Positions 44,942-54,588 of a stretch of DNA of 64,000 nt are shown in pieces. The stretch lies in the NCBI GenBank assembly GCA_017623115.1, contig JAGAPT010000006.1, positions 1 through 64,000 on the forward strand. The letters are read 5' to 3'. The first letter of the stretch is position 1. The number at the start of each line of letters is the position of its first letter. A program made the translations under genes and the position numbers. The notes under the pieces were generated by a model that searched no databases, had not been told where the DNA came from, and was given only the letters and a program-made list of their open reading frames with translations. Source of the DNA: Alistipes sp. (lineage in GTDB: Bacteria > Bacteroidota > Bacteroidia > Bacteroidales > Rikenellaceae).

Positions 44942-46717
44942 ATGAAATTTGTAAAGGTATTTTTGGCCGGCCTGTTGGCGTTTGTGGTCGGCTCGTTTGT
45001 GGTATCCTTTCTGTGGATTGTGATCTTGGTTGGTTTGGCCGGTTCGATGGGCGGTAGCGTGACTCCGGTCATGAACGATTCAATCCTGAAAATCGACCTC
45101 TCGGAGATGATTACCGATGCTCCGTCGACCGATCCTTTTGCCGGTATCGATTTCCAAAAGATGCAAGCCGTGCCGCAGCTCTCGCTCATGCAGGCGTTGC
45201 GGGCGATTGATATGGCCGCTACGGACGACCGCATCAAGGGTATCTACCTGCGAATGAATGGTAAAGGCGGTATCGAGACGGCTGCCATGGAGGAGTTGCG
45301 CGAGACGATCGTGCAATTCAAGGAGAGCGGTAAATTTGTCGTGTCGTATAACGAATCTTATACGCAGGGCGCTTACTATTTGGCTACGGCTGCCGATAAA
45401 ATCTACCTGCAACCCAAAGGTTCGTTTGATTGGTCGGGTATGGCCTCGTCGTTGATGTTCTACAAGGGTCTGCTCGATAAACTCGATTTGAAGGTGGAGA
45501 TTTTCCGCCCGACGGCCTGCAAATTCAAGAGTGCCGTTGAGCCCTTCTTCCTGAATAAGATGTCGCCTGAAAACCGTGCCCAGATGCAGGCAATGGTGGA
45601 TGAGATGTGGCAGGTGATTACCGAGGCCGTTTCCGCTTCGCGCGGTATTTCGGTGGAGGAGTTGAATCGCCTGGCCGACAACCTGGATGTCTTGTTGCCC
45701 GAGGAGGCTCTGCGCCATAAGCTCATCGACGGTGTGATTTATGAAGACCAGATGAACGACCTGTTTGCCGAGTTGGGCGTCAAGGCCGAGAAGGAGGAGT
45801 ACAACTTCGTTACGCTGGGTGAGTATGCAGCACAGGTGGGTGCCGACCTGAAGAATCTTTCATCGCCCGAGGTGGCTATTGTCTATGCCAATGGTCAGAT
45901 TGTCGACGGCGAGGGAGAGGGCCCCGGCATCTATGGCAATACGCTGGCCGAGCAGATCAAGGCGGTGCGCCTGGATGAGCAGGTGAAGGCGGTCGTGTTG
46001 CGTGTCAACTCGCCCGGAGGTTCAGCCTTGGCTTCGGATGTGATTTGGCGTGAGATGGAGCTGCTGAAGGCCGAGAAACCGGTTGTTGTGTCGATGGGTT
46101 CGTATGCCGCCAGCGGTGGTTATTACATCTCCTGTCCGGCCGACGTGATTGTAGCCGATAAGATGACTCTTACGGGCTCGATTGGTGTCTTTGGCATGAT
46201 GATGAATCCGATTGATGCCTTGAAAAACAAATTGGGGATAACGATTGACGGCGTAAAGACGAATCGCTCGTCGGGCATGGGTACCATCACCCCGCTTTCG
46301 CGTACCGAGCGTGCTGCCATCATGCGTGGCGTTGACCGTGTCTATACGACCTTTACGAACCACGTGGCCGAGGGTCGCAACCTGCCCATTGAGCGGGTGT
46401 TGGAGATTGCCGAAGGCCGTGTTTGGTCGGGTGCCAAGGCGTTGGAAATCGGACTGGTAGATGCGAATGGCGGTTTGAAGACAGCCATTGCCTTGGCCGT
46501 AGATAAGGCCGGTTTGGGCGAGAGCTATCGTGTGGTTGAGAAGCTGGAGACTCCGACCGGATTGGCGGCCTACATTTCGGCCTTCTCGGCGCGTGTCAAG
46601 GCTTCGTGGGAGGCCTCGGAGCTGGGTGTGATGATGCAGCAATACCGCGAGGTGCAGGAGGCCCTTTCGCAGCAGGGTGTGCGCATGTATTCGCCCTACA
46701 AAATCACGATAGAGTAG
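44942..46717 (+). CDS. sppA: Signal peptide peptidase SppA, 67-kDa type
   Basis: 591 residues with an N-terminal membrane anchor (about 5-35). Degrades signal peptides left in the membrane after secretion. Double ClpP-like repeat: the N-terminal half holds the general-base Lys region (SYTQGAYYLATAADKIYLQP) and the C-terminal half the nucleophile (SMGSYAASGGYYISCPADVI) followed by GSIGVFGMMMNP. Length fits the duplicated SppA form. Co-transcribed with queD, whose start is 6 bp after its stop, and probably with the sialidase-like gene 21 bp upstream. Confidence 0.96.
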   Translation: MKFVKVFLAGLLAFVVGSFVVSFLWIVILVGLAGSMGGSVTPVMNDSILKIDLSEMITDAPSTDPFAGIDFQKMQAVPQLSLMQALRAIDMAATDDRIKGIYLRMNGKGGIETAAMEELRETIVQFKESGKFVVSYNESYTQGAYYLATAADKIYLQPKGSFDWSGMASSLMFYKGLLDKLDLKVEIFRPTACKFKSAVEPFFLNKMSPENRAQMQAMVDEMWQVITEAVSASRGISVEELNRLADNLDVLLPEEALRHKLIDGVIYEDQMNDLFAELGVKAEKEEYNFVTLGEYAAQVGADLKNLSSPEVAIVYANGQIVDGEGEGPGIYGNTLAEQIKAVRLDEQVKAVVLRVNSPGGSALASDVIWREMELLKAEKPVVVSMGSYAASGGYYISCPADVIVADKMTLTGSIGVFGMMMNPIDALKNKLGITIDGVKTNRSSGMGTITPLSRTERAAIMRGVDRVYTTFTNHVAEGRNLPIERVLEIAEGRVWSGAKALEIGLVDANGGLKTAIALAVDKAGLGESYRVVEKLETPTGLAAYISAFSARVKASWEASELGVMMQQYREVQEALSQQGVRMYSPYKITIE

Positions 46718-46723
46718 TTGCCG

Positions 46724-47173
46724 ATGGCTGTTTTTCGTTTGACCAAAGCGTTTTCGTTTGAGATGGCCCACGCCTTGGTGGGCTACGATGGGCCGTGTAG
46801 TGCGATTCATGGCCACTCGTATCGCCTTTTTGTTACCGTGAAAGGTGCTCCTGAAGGTGATGAACAGAGCCCCAAGCAGGGGATGGTTATCGACTTCGGG
46901 GTGTTGAAACAAATTGTCAACGAAGAGGTTGTCAACCGCCTGGACCACGCTTTGGTGCTGTCGAAAAAGTGTGATGAGCAACTGCGTGAGGCGTTGAAGG
47001 AGCGGTATCGGAATCTGGTGGAGGTGGAGTATCAACCCACGAGCGAAAACCTGCTCGAGGAGTTTGCCCGCCGCATCATCAGCCGCCTGCCACAGGGCGT
47101 GATGCTCTACAGTCTGCGCCTGCACGAAACAGCCACCTCCTATGCCGAGTGGTTTGCTGACGACAATCCGTAA
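46724..47173 (+). CDS. queD: 6-carboxytetrahydropterin synthase / 6-pyruvoyltetrahydropterin synthase family (QueD)
   Basis: 149 residues from ATG at 46724. Zinc ligands are His in FEMAHAL and HGH in CSAIHGHSYR; the Cys four residues before that is the catalytic thiol, and LDHALVL supplies another catalytic His. In queuosine synthesis QueD makes 6-carboxytetrahydropterin from dihydroneopterin triphosphate, the product of FolE (gene at 56141). No queC, queE or queF is nearby. No preQ1 riboswitch was seen, as the gene lies within an operon. Confidence 0.9.
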   Translation: MAVFRLTKAFSFEMAHALVGYDGPCSAIHGHSYRLFVTVKGAPEGDEQSPKQGMVIDFGVLKQIVNEEVVNRLDHALVLSKKCDEQLREALKERYRNLVEVEYQPTSENLLEEFARRIISRLPQGVMLYSLRLHETATSYAEWFADDNP

Positions 47174-47181
47174 CGAAGCCT

Positions 47182-50070
47182 ATGAAAAGTCTCTATCTGG
47201 TCGACGCCTATGCGTTGATGTTCAAATACTACTACGCCTTTCTCGGACGTCCGATGCGCAACCATGCCGGGATGAACACCTCGGTGGTGTTTGGTGTGGT
47301 AAAGTTTCTGCGTGACATTCTCAAACGCGAGAAGCCCGATTTGCTGGGTGTAGCCTTCGACCCCAAAGGGGGCTCGTTCCGTCGCACCATTTTCCCCGAA
47401 TACAAGGCAAATCGCTCGGCGACCCCCGAAGATATTATCCTCTCGCTACCCTATGTCAAGCGGATTTTGGAGGCGATGTGCATCCCCATCTTGGAGGTGG
47501 AGGGGTATGAGGCCGACGATGTAATCGGTACCCTCTCACACAAAGGTGTCGAGGCGGGGTACGATGTCTACATGGTAACCCCTGATAAGGATTATGGGCA
47601 GCTGGTGCTCGAAAATTGTAAAATCTATAAGCAGAAGGGCTCGGACGGAGGTATCGAATTGGTCGACCGTGAGGCTATCCGCGAGAAATATGGTATCGAC
47701 GATCCGCAATTGGTGCGTGATATTTTGGCCATCTGGGGCGATGCTTCGGATAATATTCCGGGCGTGCCGGGGATTGGCGAGAAGGGCGCATGTAAGTTGG
47801 TGCAGGAGTGGGGTACGGTGGAAAACATCCTTGCCAATGTCGACAAAATCAAGGGCAAGCAGGGCGAGAAGATTGCCGCATGGAGCGAAAATCTGCTGCT
47901 GGCCAAGCGATTGACAACGATTTGCCTCGATGTGCCGATTGCCTTCGACGAGCAAGCCCTGACCATCTGCCAGCCCCACTGGGATGATTTGCGAGCCCTC
48001 TTTGCCGAACTCGATTTCAAGGCCTTTATGGCCGATTTGCAAAATCTGGCACCCTTGGAGGAGCCGTCGGATCGCCCCCGCCAGGAGGATCAACGCCAAT
48101 TGGCCGAGATGGCACGAGCCAAGTCGGCAGCCTTGAAGTCGGCTCGATTGGCCGGTCAGGGCGATCTGTTTGCCGCCTTTGAGGCTCCCTCGCCCACCAC
48201 TGTTGAGGCTCAACCGTCGATGGAGCCGGTGTCAAATCCTGAGCCGAGCCTCTTTCCCGAGCAACAAACGGCTCAAAACACCCCTCACACCTATACCTTG
48301 GTGCGAGGCGTGGAGGCGTTGCGGGCGGTGGTGGCCGAGGTAATGCGCTACGAGGAGTTTTGTTTCGACACGGAGACAACGGGCTTGGATATATTCAACG
48401 ACCGCATTGTCGGCCTCTCAATGGCCGTTGAGCCCCACAAGGCGTGGTATATCCCCTTCGAATCGGCCGATTCGACCGCATATGTGGCCTTGTTGAAGCC
48501 GCTCTTCGAGGAGGAGCGAATCGCCAAAATCGGCCAAAACATCAAGTTCGACTACATGGTGTTGCGTCGACTGGGTATCGAGGTGCGCGGAAGGCTCTAT
48601 GATACGATGATTTTGCACTACCTGCTCGATCCCGAGTCGCGCCACAACATGAATGCGCTGGCCGAGCGATATCTGAACTATCATCCCATCGAAATCGAGA
48701 CGCTGATAGGCCGCGGGGCAAAGCAGTTGACGATGGATATGGTCGGCATGGAGCGGGTTTGCGAATATGCGGCCGAGGATGCCGATATTACCCTGCAACT
48801 CAAACAAATCCTCTATCCCGAAGTGGAGCGGATGGGGGTTGCGAAACTCTATCACGAGGTCGAAGAGCCGATGATTCGGGTGCTGGCCGATATCGAGATG
48901 GCGGGGGTGCGCATCGACTCGGAGGCGTTGTCCGAATATGCGGTCGAACTCAATGCCAAGTTGTCCGAACTGGAGGCAGCGGTACGCGCTGAGGCCGGAG
49001 AGCCGACCCTCAATATCAACTCGACCCGACAGCTGGGCGAGGTGCTGTTCGGAAAGTTGCGCATTGCCGAGAAGCCCAAGATGACCAAGACCAAGCAGTT
49101 CTGCACCGATGAGGAGTATCTGCAGTCGTTTGCTGCGGAGCATCGCATCGTGCGCCTGGTGTTGGAGTATCGTGGTGTGAAGAAGCTGTTGTCGACCTAT
49201 GTCGAGGCGTTACCCTTACTGGTCAATCGCACGACAGGCCGCATCCATACATCGTTTAATCAAGCGGTTACGGCGACGGGTCGTCTCTCTTCGACCAATC
49301 CGAATCTGCAAAATATTCCGGTGCGAGATGAGTTGGGGCGGCGTATCCGTCAGGCCTTTATTCCCTCGGATGAGGAGCACCTGTTGCTGGCGGTTGATTA
49401 TAGCCAGGTCGAGTTGCGCTTGATGGCACACCTCTCGGATGACGAGTCGCTCATCGCAGCCTTTGAACACGGGGAGGATATTCACGCAGCAACCGCTGCC
49501 CGCCTCTTCGGCAAGCCTATTTCGGAGGTTTCGGGCGAGGAGCGTCGCCGTGCCAAGACGGCCAATTTCGGTATCATCTATGGTATATCGGCCTTTGGCT
49601 TGAGCCAGCGTCTGGAGATACCACGCAAGGAGGCCAAGGAGTTGATAGAGGGCTATTTCCGCTCCTATCCAAAGGTGAAAGAGTATATGGAACGCGTGGT
49701 GACAGAGGCCCGCGAACGAGGGTATGTCGAAACGATCTTCGGTCGTCGTCGTTACCTCAACGACATCCTTTCGCGCAATGCTGTGGCTCGGGGTGTTGCC
49801 GAGCGTAATGCTGTCAATGCTCCGATTCAGGGCTCGGCAGCCGATGTGATGAAGATGGCCATGGTCGAGGTGCATCGACGCTTTCAGGCCGAGGGCATCC
49901 GCTCGCAGGTTATCTTGCAGGTGCACGACGAGTTGGTTATTGACCTGCTGCGCTCGGAAGAGGAGCAGGTGGTGCGCATCGTTCGGGAGGCGATGGAGGG
50001 TGCTGCCCGCCTCAAGGTGCAGTTGATAGCCGATGCCGGTATCGGAACAAATTGGTTGGAAGCCCATTAA
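47182..50070 (+). CDS. polA: DNA polymerase I
   Basis: 962 residues with all three domains. 5'-3' exonuclease/flap domain (about 1-290; VAFDPKGGSFRRTIFPEYK, GYEADDVIGTL), a Glu/Pro/Ala-rich linker (about 295-360), an apparently active 3'-5' exonuclease (FDTETTGLD, NIKFDYMVL, YAAEDAD keep the metal-binding acids), and the polymerase with motif A LLAVDYSQVELRLMAHLS, motif B RRRAKTANFGIIYGIS and motif C LQVHDELVIDL. Functions in Okazaki fragment processing and repair. Lies 8 bp after queD. Confidence 0.98.
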   Translation: MKSLYLVDAYALMFKYYYAFLGRPMRNHAGMNTSVVFGVVKFLRDILKREKPDLLGVAFDPKGGSFRRTIFPEYKANRSATPEDIILSLPYVKRILEAMCIPILEVEGYEADDVIGTLSHKGVEAGYDVYMVTPDKDYGQLVLENCKIYKQKGSDGGIELVDREAIREKYGIDDPQLVRDILAIWGDASDNIPGVPGIGEKGACKLVQEWGTVENILANVDKIKGKQGEKIAAWSENLLLAKRLTTICLDVPIAFDEQALTICQPHWDDLRALFAELDFKAFMADLQNLAPLEEPSDRPRQEDQRQLAEMARAKSAALKSARLAGQGDLFAAFEAPSPTTVEAQPSMEPVSNPEPSLFPEQQTAQNTPHTYTLVRGVEALRAVVAEVMRYEEFCFDTETTGLDIFNDRIVGLSMAVEPHKAWYIPFESADSTAYVALLKPLFEEERIAKIGQNIKFDYMVLRRLGIEVRGRLYDTMILHYLLDPESRHNMNALAERYLNYHPIEIETLIGRGAKQLTMDMVGMERVCEYAAEDADITLQLKQILYPEVERMGVAKLYHEVEEPMIRVLADIEMAGVRIDSEALSEYAVELNAKLSELEAAVRAEAGEPTLNINSTRQLGEVLFGKLRIAEKPKMTKTKQFCTDEEYLQSFAAEHRIVRLVLEYRGVKKLLSTYVEALPLLVNRTTGRIHTSFNQAVTATGRLSSTNPNLQNIPVRDELGRRIRQAFIPSDEEHLLLAVDYSQVELRLMAHLSDDESLIAAFEHGEDIHAATAARLFGKPISEVSGEERRRAKTANFGIIYGISAFGLSQRLEIPRKEAKELIEGYFRSYPKVKEYMERVVTEARERGYVETIFGRRRYLNDILSRNAVARGVAERNAVNAPIQGSAADVMKMAMVEVHRRFQAEGIRSQVILQVHDELVIDLLRSEEEQVVRIVREAMEGAARLKVQLIADAGIGTNWLEAH

Positions 50071-50088
50071 CCGAGAGAGGAGGTTTGC

Positions 50089-50383
50089 ATGAAAGAGCAT
50101 TTGACGTTTTATAAAGATTTTCCCAAGCAGGGAATCGTCTTTGTCGATATCATTCCGTTTTTGCAGGATAAGCAGTTGTTTACGCAGCTTTGTGGTGAAT
50201 TTGGCAACGGGTGGTACGGCCGAGGGAATAGCCCGCTCGTTGCAGGGACGCAAGATAGTCAAGGATGGTGTTGCGTGTGAGGTTGTTATCCATGAGTTCA
50301 TCGTCCTTGTGGCGCTTGACGAGTTGCAGGGGGCCGAGTGTTTGGAGAAGATAGCACCGGTAAAATCGCTGATTCATTTATAG
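50089..50383 (+). pseudogene. Remnant of adenine phosphoribosyltransferase (apt)
   Basis: The first frame reads MKEHLTFYKDFPKQGIVFVD and on to FTQLC, the N-terminus of Apt; around 50190 the frame is lost and the second frame (from about 50195) continues NLATGGTAEGIARSLQG, ending VALDELQGAECLEKIAPV and KSLIHL with a stop at 50383. Apt is about 175 residues, so roughly 90 residues between these parts are deleted, including most of the PRPP-binding loop (the acidic DD before LATGGTA has become VN). No product is expected to be active. The salvage function is probably supplied elsewhere. Confidence 0.75.
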
Positions 50384-50408
50384 CCTATACGGTGCATCTA
50401 AACGGAAG

Positions 50409-50440
50409 GGGCTGCTCAACAAAAAAAGGTTGGGTAGCCC
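50409..50440 (+). terminator. Hairpin after the apt remnant, possible polA terminator
   Basis: GGGCTGCTCAAC (50409-50420) pairs with GTTGGGTAGCCC (50429-50440) with two G-T wobbles around an A run. No long T tract follows, so termination is uncertain. The rest of 50384-50533 shows nothing else. Confidence 0.5.
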
Positions 50441-50533
50441 TTGTTGTATACCCCTTTCGTGCCATAAACTAAAAAAAAGCGACAGAATTGTGAATTTATG
50501 AGTTGGATATGCCGAAAATAGAAAGTTTTTTTC

Positions 50534-50541
50534 TATTTTTG
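50534..50541 (+). promoter_or_regulatory. Promoter -7 element of lipA-lipB
   Basis: TATTTTTG, 26 nt before the lipA ATG, in a T-rich stretch. Confidence 0.6.
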
Positions 50542-50567
50542 CATCAATTGGGAAAAAGTAATCTTAA

Positions 50568-51449
50568 ATGCCGAAGTTGCATGACCAGGTAAGAGGGATT
50601 GGAAAACCGGATTGGCTCAAAATTCGCCTCCACCGCACCGCAGACTATGCAGCGGTGCGACGCATCGTAGAGGAGCACCATCTGCATACCATTTGTAGCA
50701 GTGGTCGCTGTCCGAATCAGGCCGAATGTTGGAGTCGCCGCACCGCCACCTTCATGATTCTGGGAGATATTTGTACGCGGGGATGCCGTTTCTGTGCTAC
50801 ACAGACCGGTCGCCCGTTGGCACCGGTGGCCGATGAGCCTCGGCAAGTAGCCGAAAGTGTACGCCTCATGCAACTGAAGTATGTGGTCTTGACTTCTGTT
50901 ACGCGCGATGACCTCGAAGATGGAGGTGCAGCCCATTGGGCCGCAACCGTCGAGGCTATTCGCCAAGAGAATCCCGAAGCCGCAATAGAGCTCCTTATTC
51001 CCGATTTCGATGCCAAAGCCCCCTTGTTGGATGTGGTGTTGGCCTCGAAGGCCGATATCGTCGGCCACAACATCGAAACCGTCGAGCGTCTGACCCCCGT
51101 GGTGCGTTCACGCGCCAAGTACCGCACGAGCCTGGCTACCCTTCGCTATCTGAGCGAGCAGGGTGCTGTGACGAAAAGCGGTGTGATGGTCGGTCTGGGT
51201 GAGACGGAGGACGAGGTGTTGCAAACGCTGCGCGACCTGCGTGAGGCAGGGGTGCAGATTGTAACCCTCGGACAGTACCTTCGACCTTCGCTGGAGCACT
51301 ACCCCGTCGCGGCGTATATCACTCCCGAAAAATTCGATTGGTACCGCACGAAGGCCTTGGAGATGGGCTTCAGCTATTGCGCTTCGGCGCCGCTGGTTCG
51401 CTCCTCCTACCTGGCTGAAGAGGCATTGCAAAGTGTGAAACGAGGATAG
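50568..51449 (+). CDS. lipA: Lipoyl synthase
   Basis: 293 residues. Radical-SAM enzyme that inserts two sulfurs into protein-bound octanoyl groups. The auxiliary cluster motif CSSGRCPNQAEC (C-x4-C-x5-C), the radical-SAM CTRGCRFC and the C-terminal RSSYLAEE, whose Arg-Ser-Ser is a family hallmark, are all present. Forms an operon with lipB, which starts 5 bp after its stop; together they make lipoate de novo for 2-oxoacid dehydrogenases or GcvH. Confidence 0.98.
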   Translation: MPKLHDQVRGIGKPDWLKIRLHRTADYAAVRRIVEEHHLHTICSSGRCPNQAECWSRRTATFMILGDICTRGCRFCATQTGRPLAPVADEPRQVAESVRLMQLKYVVLTSVTRDDLEDGGAAHWAATVEAIRQENPEAAIELLIPDFDAKAPLLDVVLASKADIVGHNIETVERLTPVVRSRAKYRTSLATLRYLSEQGAVTKSGVMVGLGETEDEVLQTLRDLREAGVQIVTLGQYLRPSLEHYPVAAYITPEKFDWYRTKALEMGFSYCASAPLVRSSYLAEEALQSVKRG

Positions 51450-51454
51450 TGAAG

Positions 51455-52135
51455 ATGCGTGTTGCTTACCGAGATTTGGGTACGATGGAGTACAAAACCT
51501 GCTGGCAGTTGCAGCAGGAACTCTTCGACGCAAGACTCGCCCGCAAAGCTGCGCACGAAACCTCGGAAGATGCCGGTACCCTGCTCTTAGTTGAGCATCT
51601 GCCCGTCTACACGCTTGGCAAAAGTGGCAAGCAAGAGAACCTGCTCATTCCGCAGGCCTATCTCGAAAGCCTCGGTGCTACGTTCTTTCACATCGACCGC
51701 GGTGGGGATATTACCTTCCATGGCCCGGGTCAGTTGGTGGGCTATCCGATTCTCGACCTGGAGATGATCGGCATCGGCCTGCGTGACTATATCAATGCCC
51801 TCGAAGAGGCGGCTATCCGCACCGTGGCCCACTATGGCATCACGGCGGGACGCATCGCCGGTGCCTCGGGGGTGTGGCTTGATGAGAAGAGCCCCCGACC
51901 GCGAAAAATTTGTGCAATAGGCGTGCGCAGTTCCCGTTATGTAACGATGCACGGCTTTGCGCTCAATGTATCGACCGACCTGGAGTGGTTCAACCGCATC
52001 AATCCGTGTGGTTTTGCCGACCGAGGGGTGACGTCGATAGAAAAAGAGTTGGGACACGAGGTCCCGATGGAGGAGGTGAAAAGCCTCATTACAAACTATT
52101 TAAGTGAAATATTAAATGTTAAAATATATAAATAG
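51455..52135 (+). CDS. lipB: Octanoyl-[acyl-carrier-protein]-protein N-octanoyltransferase
   Basis: 226 residues from ATG at 51455 (a GTG two codons earlier overlaps the lipA stop). Transfers octanoyl from ACP to lipoyl domains. The signatures RGGDITFHGPGQLVGYPIL, the catalytic Lys in KICAIGVRSSRYVTMHGFAL and the catalytic Cys in NPCGFADRGVTSI are present. Followed by recJ after 8 bp on the same strand. Confidence 0.97.
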   Translation: MRVAYRDLGTMEYKTCWQLQQELFDARLARKAAHETSEDAGTLLLVEHLPVYTLGKSGKQENLLIPQAYLESLGATFFHIDRGGDITFHGPGQLVGYPILDLEMIGIGLRDYINALEEAAIRTVAHYGITAGRIAGASGVWLDEKSPRPRKICAIGVRSSRYVTMHGFALNVSTDLEWFNRINPCGFADRGVTSIEKELGHEVPMEEVKSLITNYLSEILNVKIYK

Positions 52136-52143
52136 TATCGCTT

Positions 52144-53904
52144 ATGCCTATAGAAAAACGCTGGGTAGTGAAGCCGCAGGGCGACCCCGCGACGGTGGCT
52201 ATGCTTACCACCGAGCTCGGGATTTCGTCTGTGTTGGCCAATCTGCTCGTACAACGAGGCATAGACACGGTAGAGAAGGCGAACAAGTTCTTTAGACCCG
52301 ACCTGCATGACCTGCACGACCCCTTCCTGATGAAGGATATGGATCGCGCAGTCGAGCGAGTCGAACAAGCCGTACGCAAGGGTGAGAAAATCATGGTGTA
52401 CGGAGATTACGACGTAGACGGCTGTACGGCTGTGGCGTTGGTGTATAAGTTCTTGCGCCAGATAGGTCACAAACACCTGACCTTCTACATTCCCGACCGC
52501 TATACCGAGGGTTATGGTATTTCGGTCAGAGGTATTGATGTTGCGGCCCGCAAGGGTGTATCGCTCATCATTGCCCTCGATTGTGGTATCAAGGCCACCG
52601 AGAAAGTGCTCTATGCAAAGACGAAGGGCGTGGATTTCATCATCTGCGACCATCACCTCCCTGCCGAGGAGATTCCTCAGGCAGTAGCCGTTCTGGACCC
52701 CAAGCGGGTCGATTGCTCCTACCCCTTCGACGAATTGTCGGGTTGTGGCGTGGGATTTAAGTTGGTGCAGGCCTATGCCCAGAAAAACGGCATTCCCTTC
52801 TCGCAGATTCTGGATTTGCTGGACTTGTTGGTTGTGTCGATTGCCTCGGATATCGTGCCGCTGACGGACGAGAACCGTATTTTGGCCCACTTTGGTCTGC
52901 AGAATCTGAATCGTCGCCCTTCGAAGGGACTGCTGTCGATTATCAAGATTTGCGGACTGGATAAGCACCAGATTACCATCGACGACATCGTCTTTAAGAT
53001 TGGCCCCCGCATCAATGCAGCCGGTCGTATGCGCATGGATGAGAACGACGAGAATGCCTCGCCATCGGGTGGACATGCTGCGGTCGAGCTGCTCATCGAG
53101 GGTAATGAATCGGAGGCGGCCAAGTTTGGTGAGGTGATTGACTCCTACAACCAGGACCGCAAGTCGATTGACCGCTCGGTGACGCAGGAGGCGCACGACT
53201 ACATCGAGAACAACCCTGCCCTGAAACAGCTCAAGAGCACGGTCATCTACAATCCGAAGTGGATGAAGGGTATCGTGGGAATTGTTGCTTCGCGCCTCAT
53301 CGAGACCTACTACCGTCCGACGGTGGTGCTGACGATGAGCAATGGCTATGTGACGGGTTCGGCGCGCTCGGTGCCGGGTTTCGACCTCTATCAGGCCATC
53401 GAGTCGTGCTCGGATTTGTTGGAGAACTTTGGCGGACACATGTATGCGGCCGGCCTTACGATGCGCCCCGAGCGTGTCGAGGAGTTTATGCAGCGATTCA
53501 ACGCCTACGTTGAGGCCAATATCGACCCGCAGATGCTGGTGCCGCAGGTTGATGTCGATAGCGAGTTGCTCTTCTCGGATATCACCTCCGACTTCCGTTT
53601 CCACCTCAATCGCTTCCAGCCCTTTGGCCCGGGCAACGCTTCGCCGGTGTTTGCCACGCGCAGTGTCAGCAACCAGGGTGATGCGAAGTTGGTGGGTCTG
53701 GAGCAGGAGCACCTGAAGATGGATCTGATTCAACGCCAAAAGCCCAATACGAAGATTCCGGCCATCGCCTTCCAGCAGCCGACGCACTACGAGTGGGTGC
53801 GTGGGGGACGTCCCATCGATGTCTGCTACCAGATTGTCGAGAATCATTATCGCGGCATGGTAACCACGCAGTTGCGCGTGAAGGATATCAAGCCGGTGCG
53901 GTAA
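52144..53904 (+). CDS. recJ: Single-stranded-DNA-specific exonuclease RecJ
   Basis: 586 residues. 5'-3' exonuclease in RecF-pathway recombination and mismatch repair. DHH-family motifs: VYGDYDVDGCTAVALV, IALDCGIKA, the DHH itself in ICDHHLPAEEIPQAVAVLDP, and SIASDIVPLTDENR; DHHA1 domain with MKGIVGIVASRLIETYYRPT and the glycine-rich NFGGHMYAAGLTM; C-terminal OB-like part with FQPFGPGNASPVF. Full length. Ends at a strong terminator. Confidence 0.97.
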   Translation: MPIEKRWVVKPQGDPATVAMLTTELGISSVLANLLVQRGIDTVEKANKFFRPDLHDLHDPFLMKDMDRAVERVEQAVRKGEKIMVYGDYDVDGCTAVALVYKFLRQIGHKHLTFYIPDRYTEGYGISVRGIDVAARKGVSLIIALDCGIKATEKVLYAKTKGVDFIICDHHLPAEEIPQAVAVLDPKRVDCSYPFDELSGCGVGFKLVQAYAQKNGIPFSQILDLLDLLVVSIASDIVPLTDENRILAHFGLQNLNRRPSKGLLSIIKICGLDKHQITIDDIVFKIGPRINAAGRMRMDENDENASPSGGHAAVELLIEGNESEAAKFGEVIDSYNQDRKSIDRSVTQEAHDYIENNPALKQLKSTVIYNPKWMKGIVGIVASRLIETYYRPTVVLTMSNGYVTGSARSVPGFDLYQAIESCSDLLENFGGHMYAAGLTMRPERVEEFMQRFNAYVEANIDPQMLVPQVDVDSELLFSDITSDFRFHLNRFQPFGPGNASPVFATRSVSNQGDAKLVGLEQEHLKMDLIQRQKPNTKIPAIAFQQPTHYEWVRGGRPIDVCYQIVENHYRGMVTTQLRVKDIKPVR

Positions 53905-53923
53905 CGGCATTCCGCCGACACCC

Positions 53924-53966
53924 AAAAAGCGAGCATCCGACCAAAAAAGGTGGATGCTCGCTTTTT
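53924..53966. terminator. Strong bidirectional terminator between recJ and the nitroreductase gene
   Basis: AAAAAGCGAGCATCC (53924-53938) pairs perfectly with GGATGCTCGCTTTTT (53952-53966), 15 bp, with terminal A and T runs on the two strands. Confidence 0.9.
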
Positions 53967-53984
53967 AGGATGGTTGCAGCGTCG

Positions 53985-54515
53985 TTATTCGTGGTGCAGA
54001 TGAGCCGCCACATCCCATTCGGGCAGCGGTGCCGGCTCGAACTCCGAATAGCCGATGGCTATGGCACAGAGGATGCCGAAGTGGTCGGGAATCTCGGGGA
54101 AGAGTTCGCGCACAAAGGCATCGGCTTTGGGTCCCTCGGGCTCGGCTTTGCGTTGTAGGCTGCCGTCGATGTGTACCCAGCAAGAGCCAAGGCCCTCATC
54201 GACGCAGGCGAGTTGGAGGATGGTGGCCGAAATAGATGCGTTTACAAGCCACTTATCCGTTACCGATTGGTCGCCCATGACCAAGATGGCCAGCGGGGCG
54301 TTTTTCATAAATGCCGAGCCGTAGTCGCGCATCTCGGCCATGCGGGCGATGGTCTCGGGGTTGGTGATCACCATCAGGTGGGTCGAGTGGGAGTTGCGTG
54401 ACGAGGGGGCACTCATCGTGGCGGCCACCAGACGGTCAACGACCTCCTGCGGCACGGGGCGAGCATCGTATTTGCGAATCGAACGTCGCTTGGCAATCAG
54501 TTTTTTGAAATCCAT
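53985..54515 (-). CDS. Nitroreductase-family FMN protein
   Basis: 176 residues from ATG at 54515; a start at 54581 would precede the promoter. RRSIRKYDARPVPQEVVDRL and ATMSAPSSRNSHSTHLMVIT bind FMN, LACVDEGLGSCWVH is the second conserved block, and AIGYSEFEPAPLPEW closes the fold. Family members reduce nitro-aromatics, quinones or flavin-linked substrates with NAD(P)H; the natural substrate is unknown. Single gene, divergent from the HAD hydrolase gene. Confidence 0.92.
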   Translation of the reverse strand: MDFKKLIAKRRSIRKYDARPVPQEVVDRLVAATMSAPSSRNSHSTHLMVITNPETIARMAEMRDYGSAFMKNAPLAILVMGDQSVTDKWLVNASISATILQLACVDEGLGSCWVHIDGSLQRKAEPEGPKADAFVRELFPEIPDHFGILCAIAIGYSEFEPAPLPEWDVAAHLHHE

Positions 54516-54540
54516 ATCTTCGCTTTTCGGTTTTGCAGAA

Positions 54541-54569
54541 CAAAAATAGTGAAAAAATTTGTAACTTTG
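54541..54569. promoter_or_regulatory. Divergent promoters, nitroreductase (minus) and HAD hydrolase (plus)
   Basis: On the minus strand TATTTTTG (54548-54541) is 25 nt before the nitroreductase ATG. On the plus strand TAACTTTG (54562-54569) is 19 nt before the HAD gene's ATG. Confidence 0.65.
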
Positions 54570-54588
54570 TTTTCTAAACACTGAAACT

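Noticed and set aside
46718..46724. preQ1 riboswitch before queD
   Set aside because: Only 6 bp separate sppA and the queD start, leaving no room for an aptamer.
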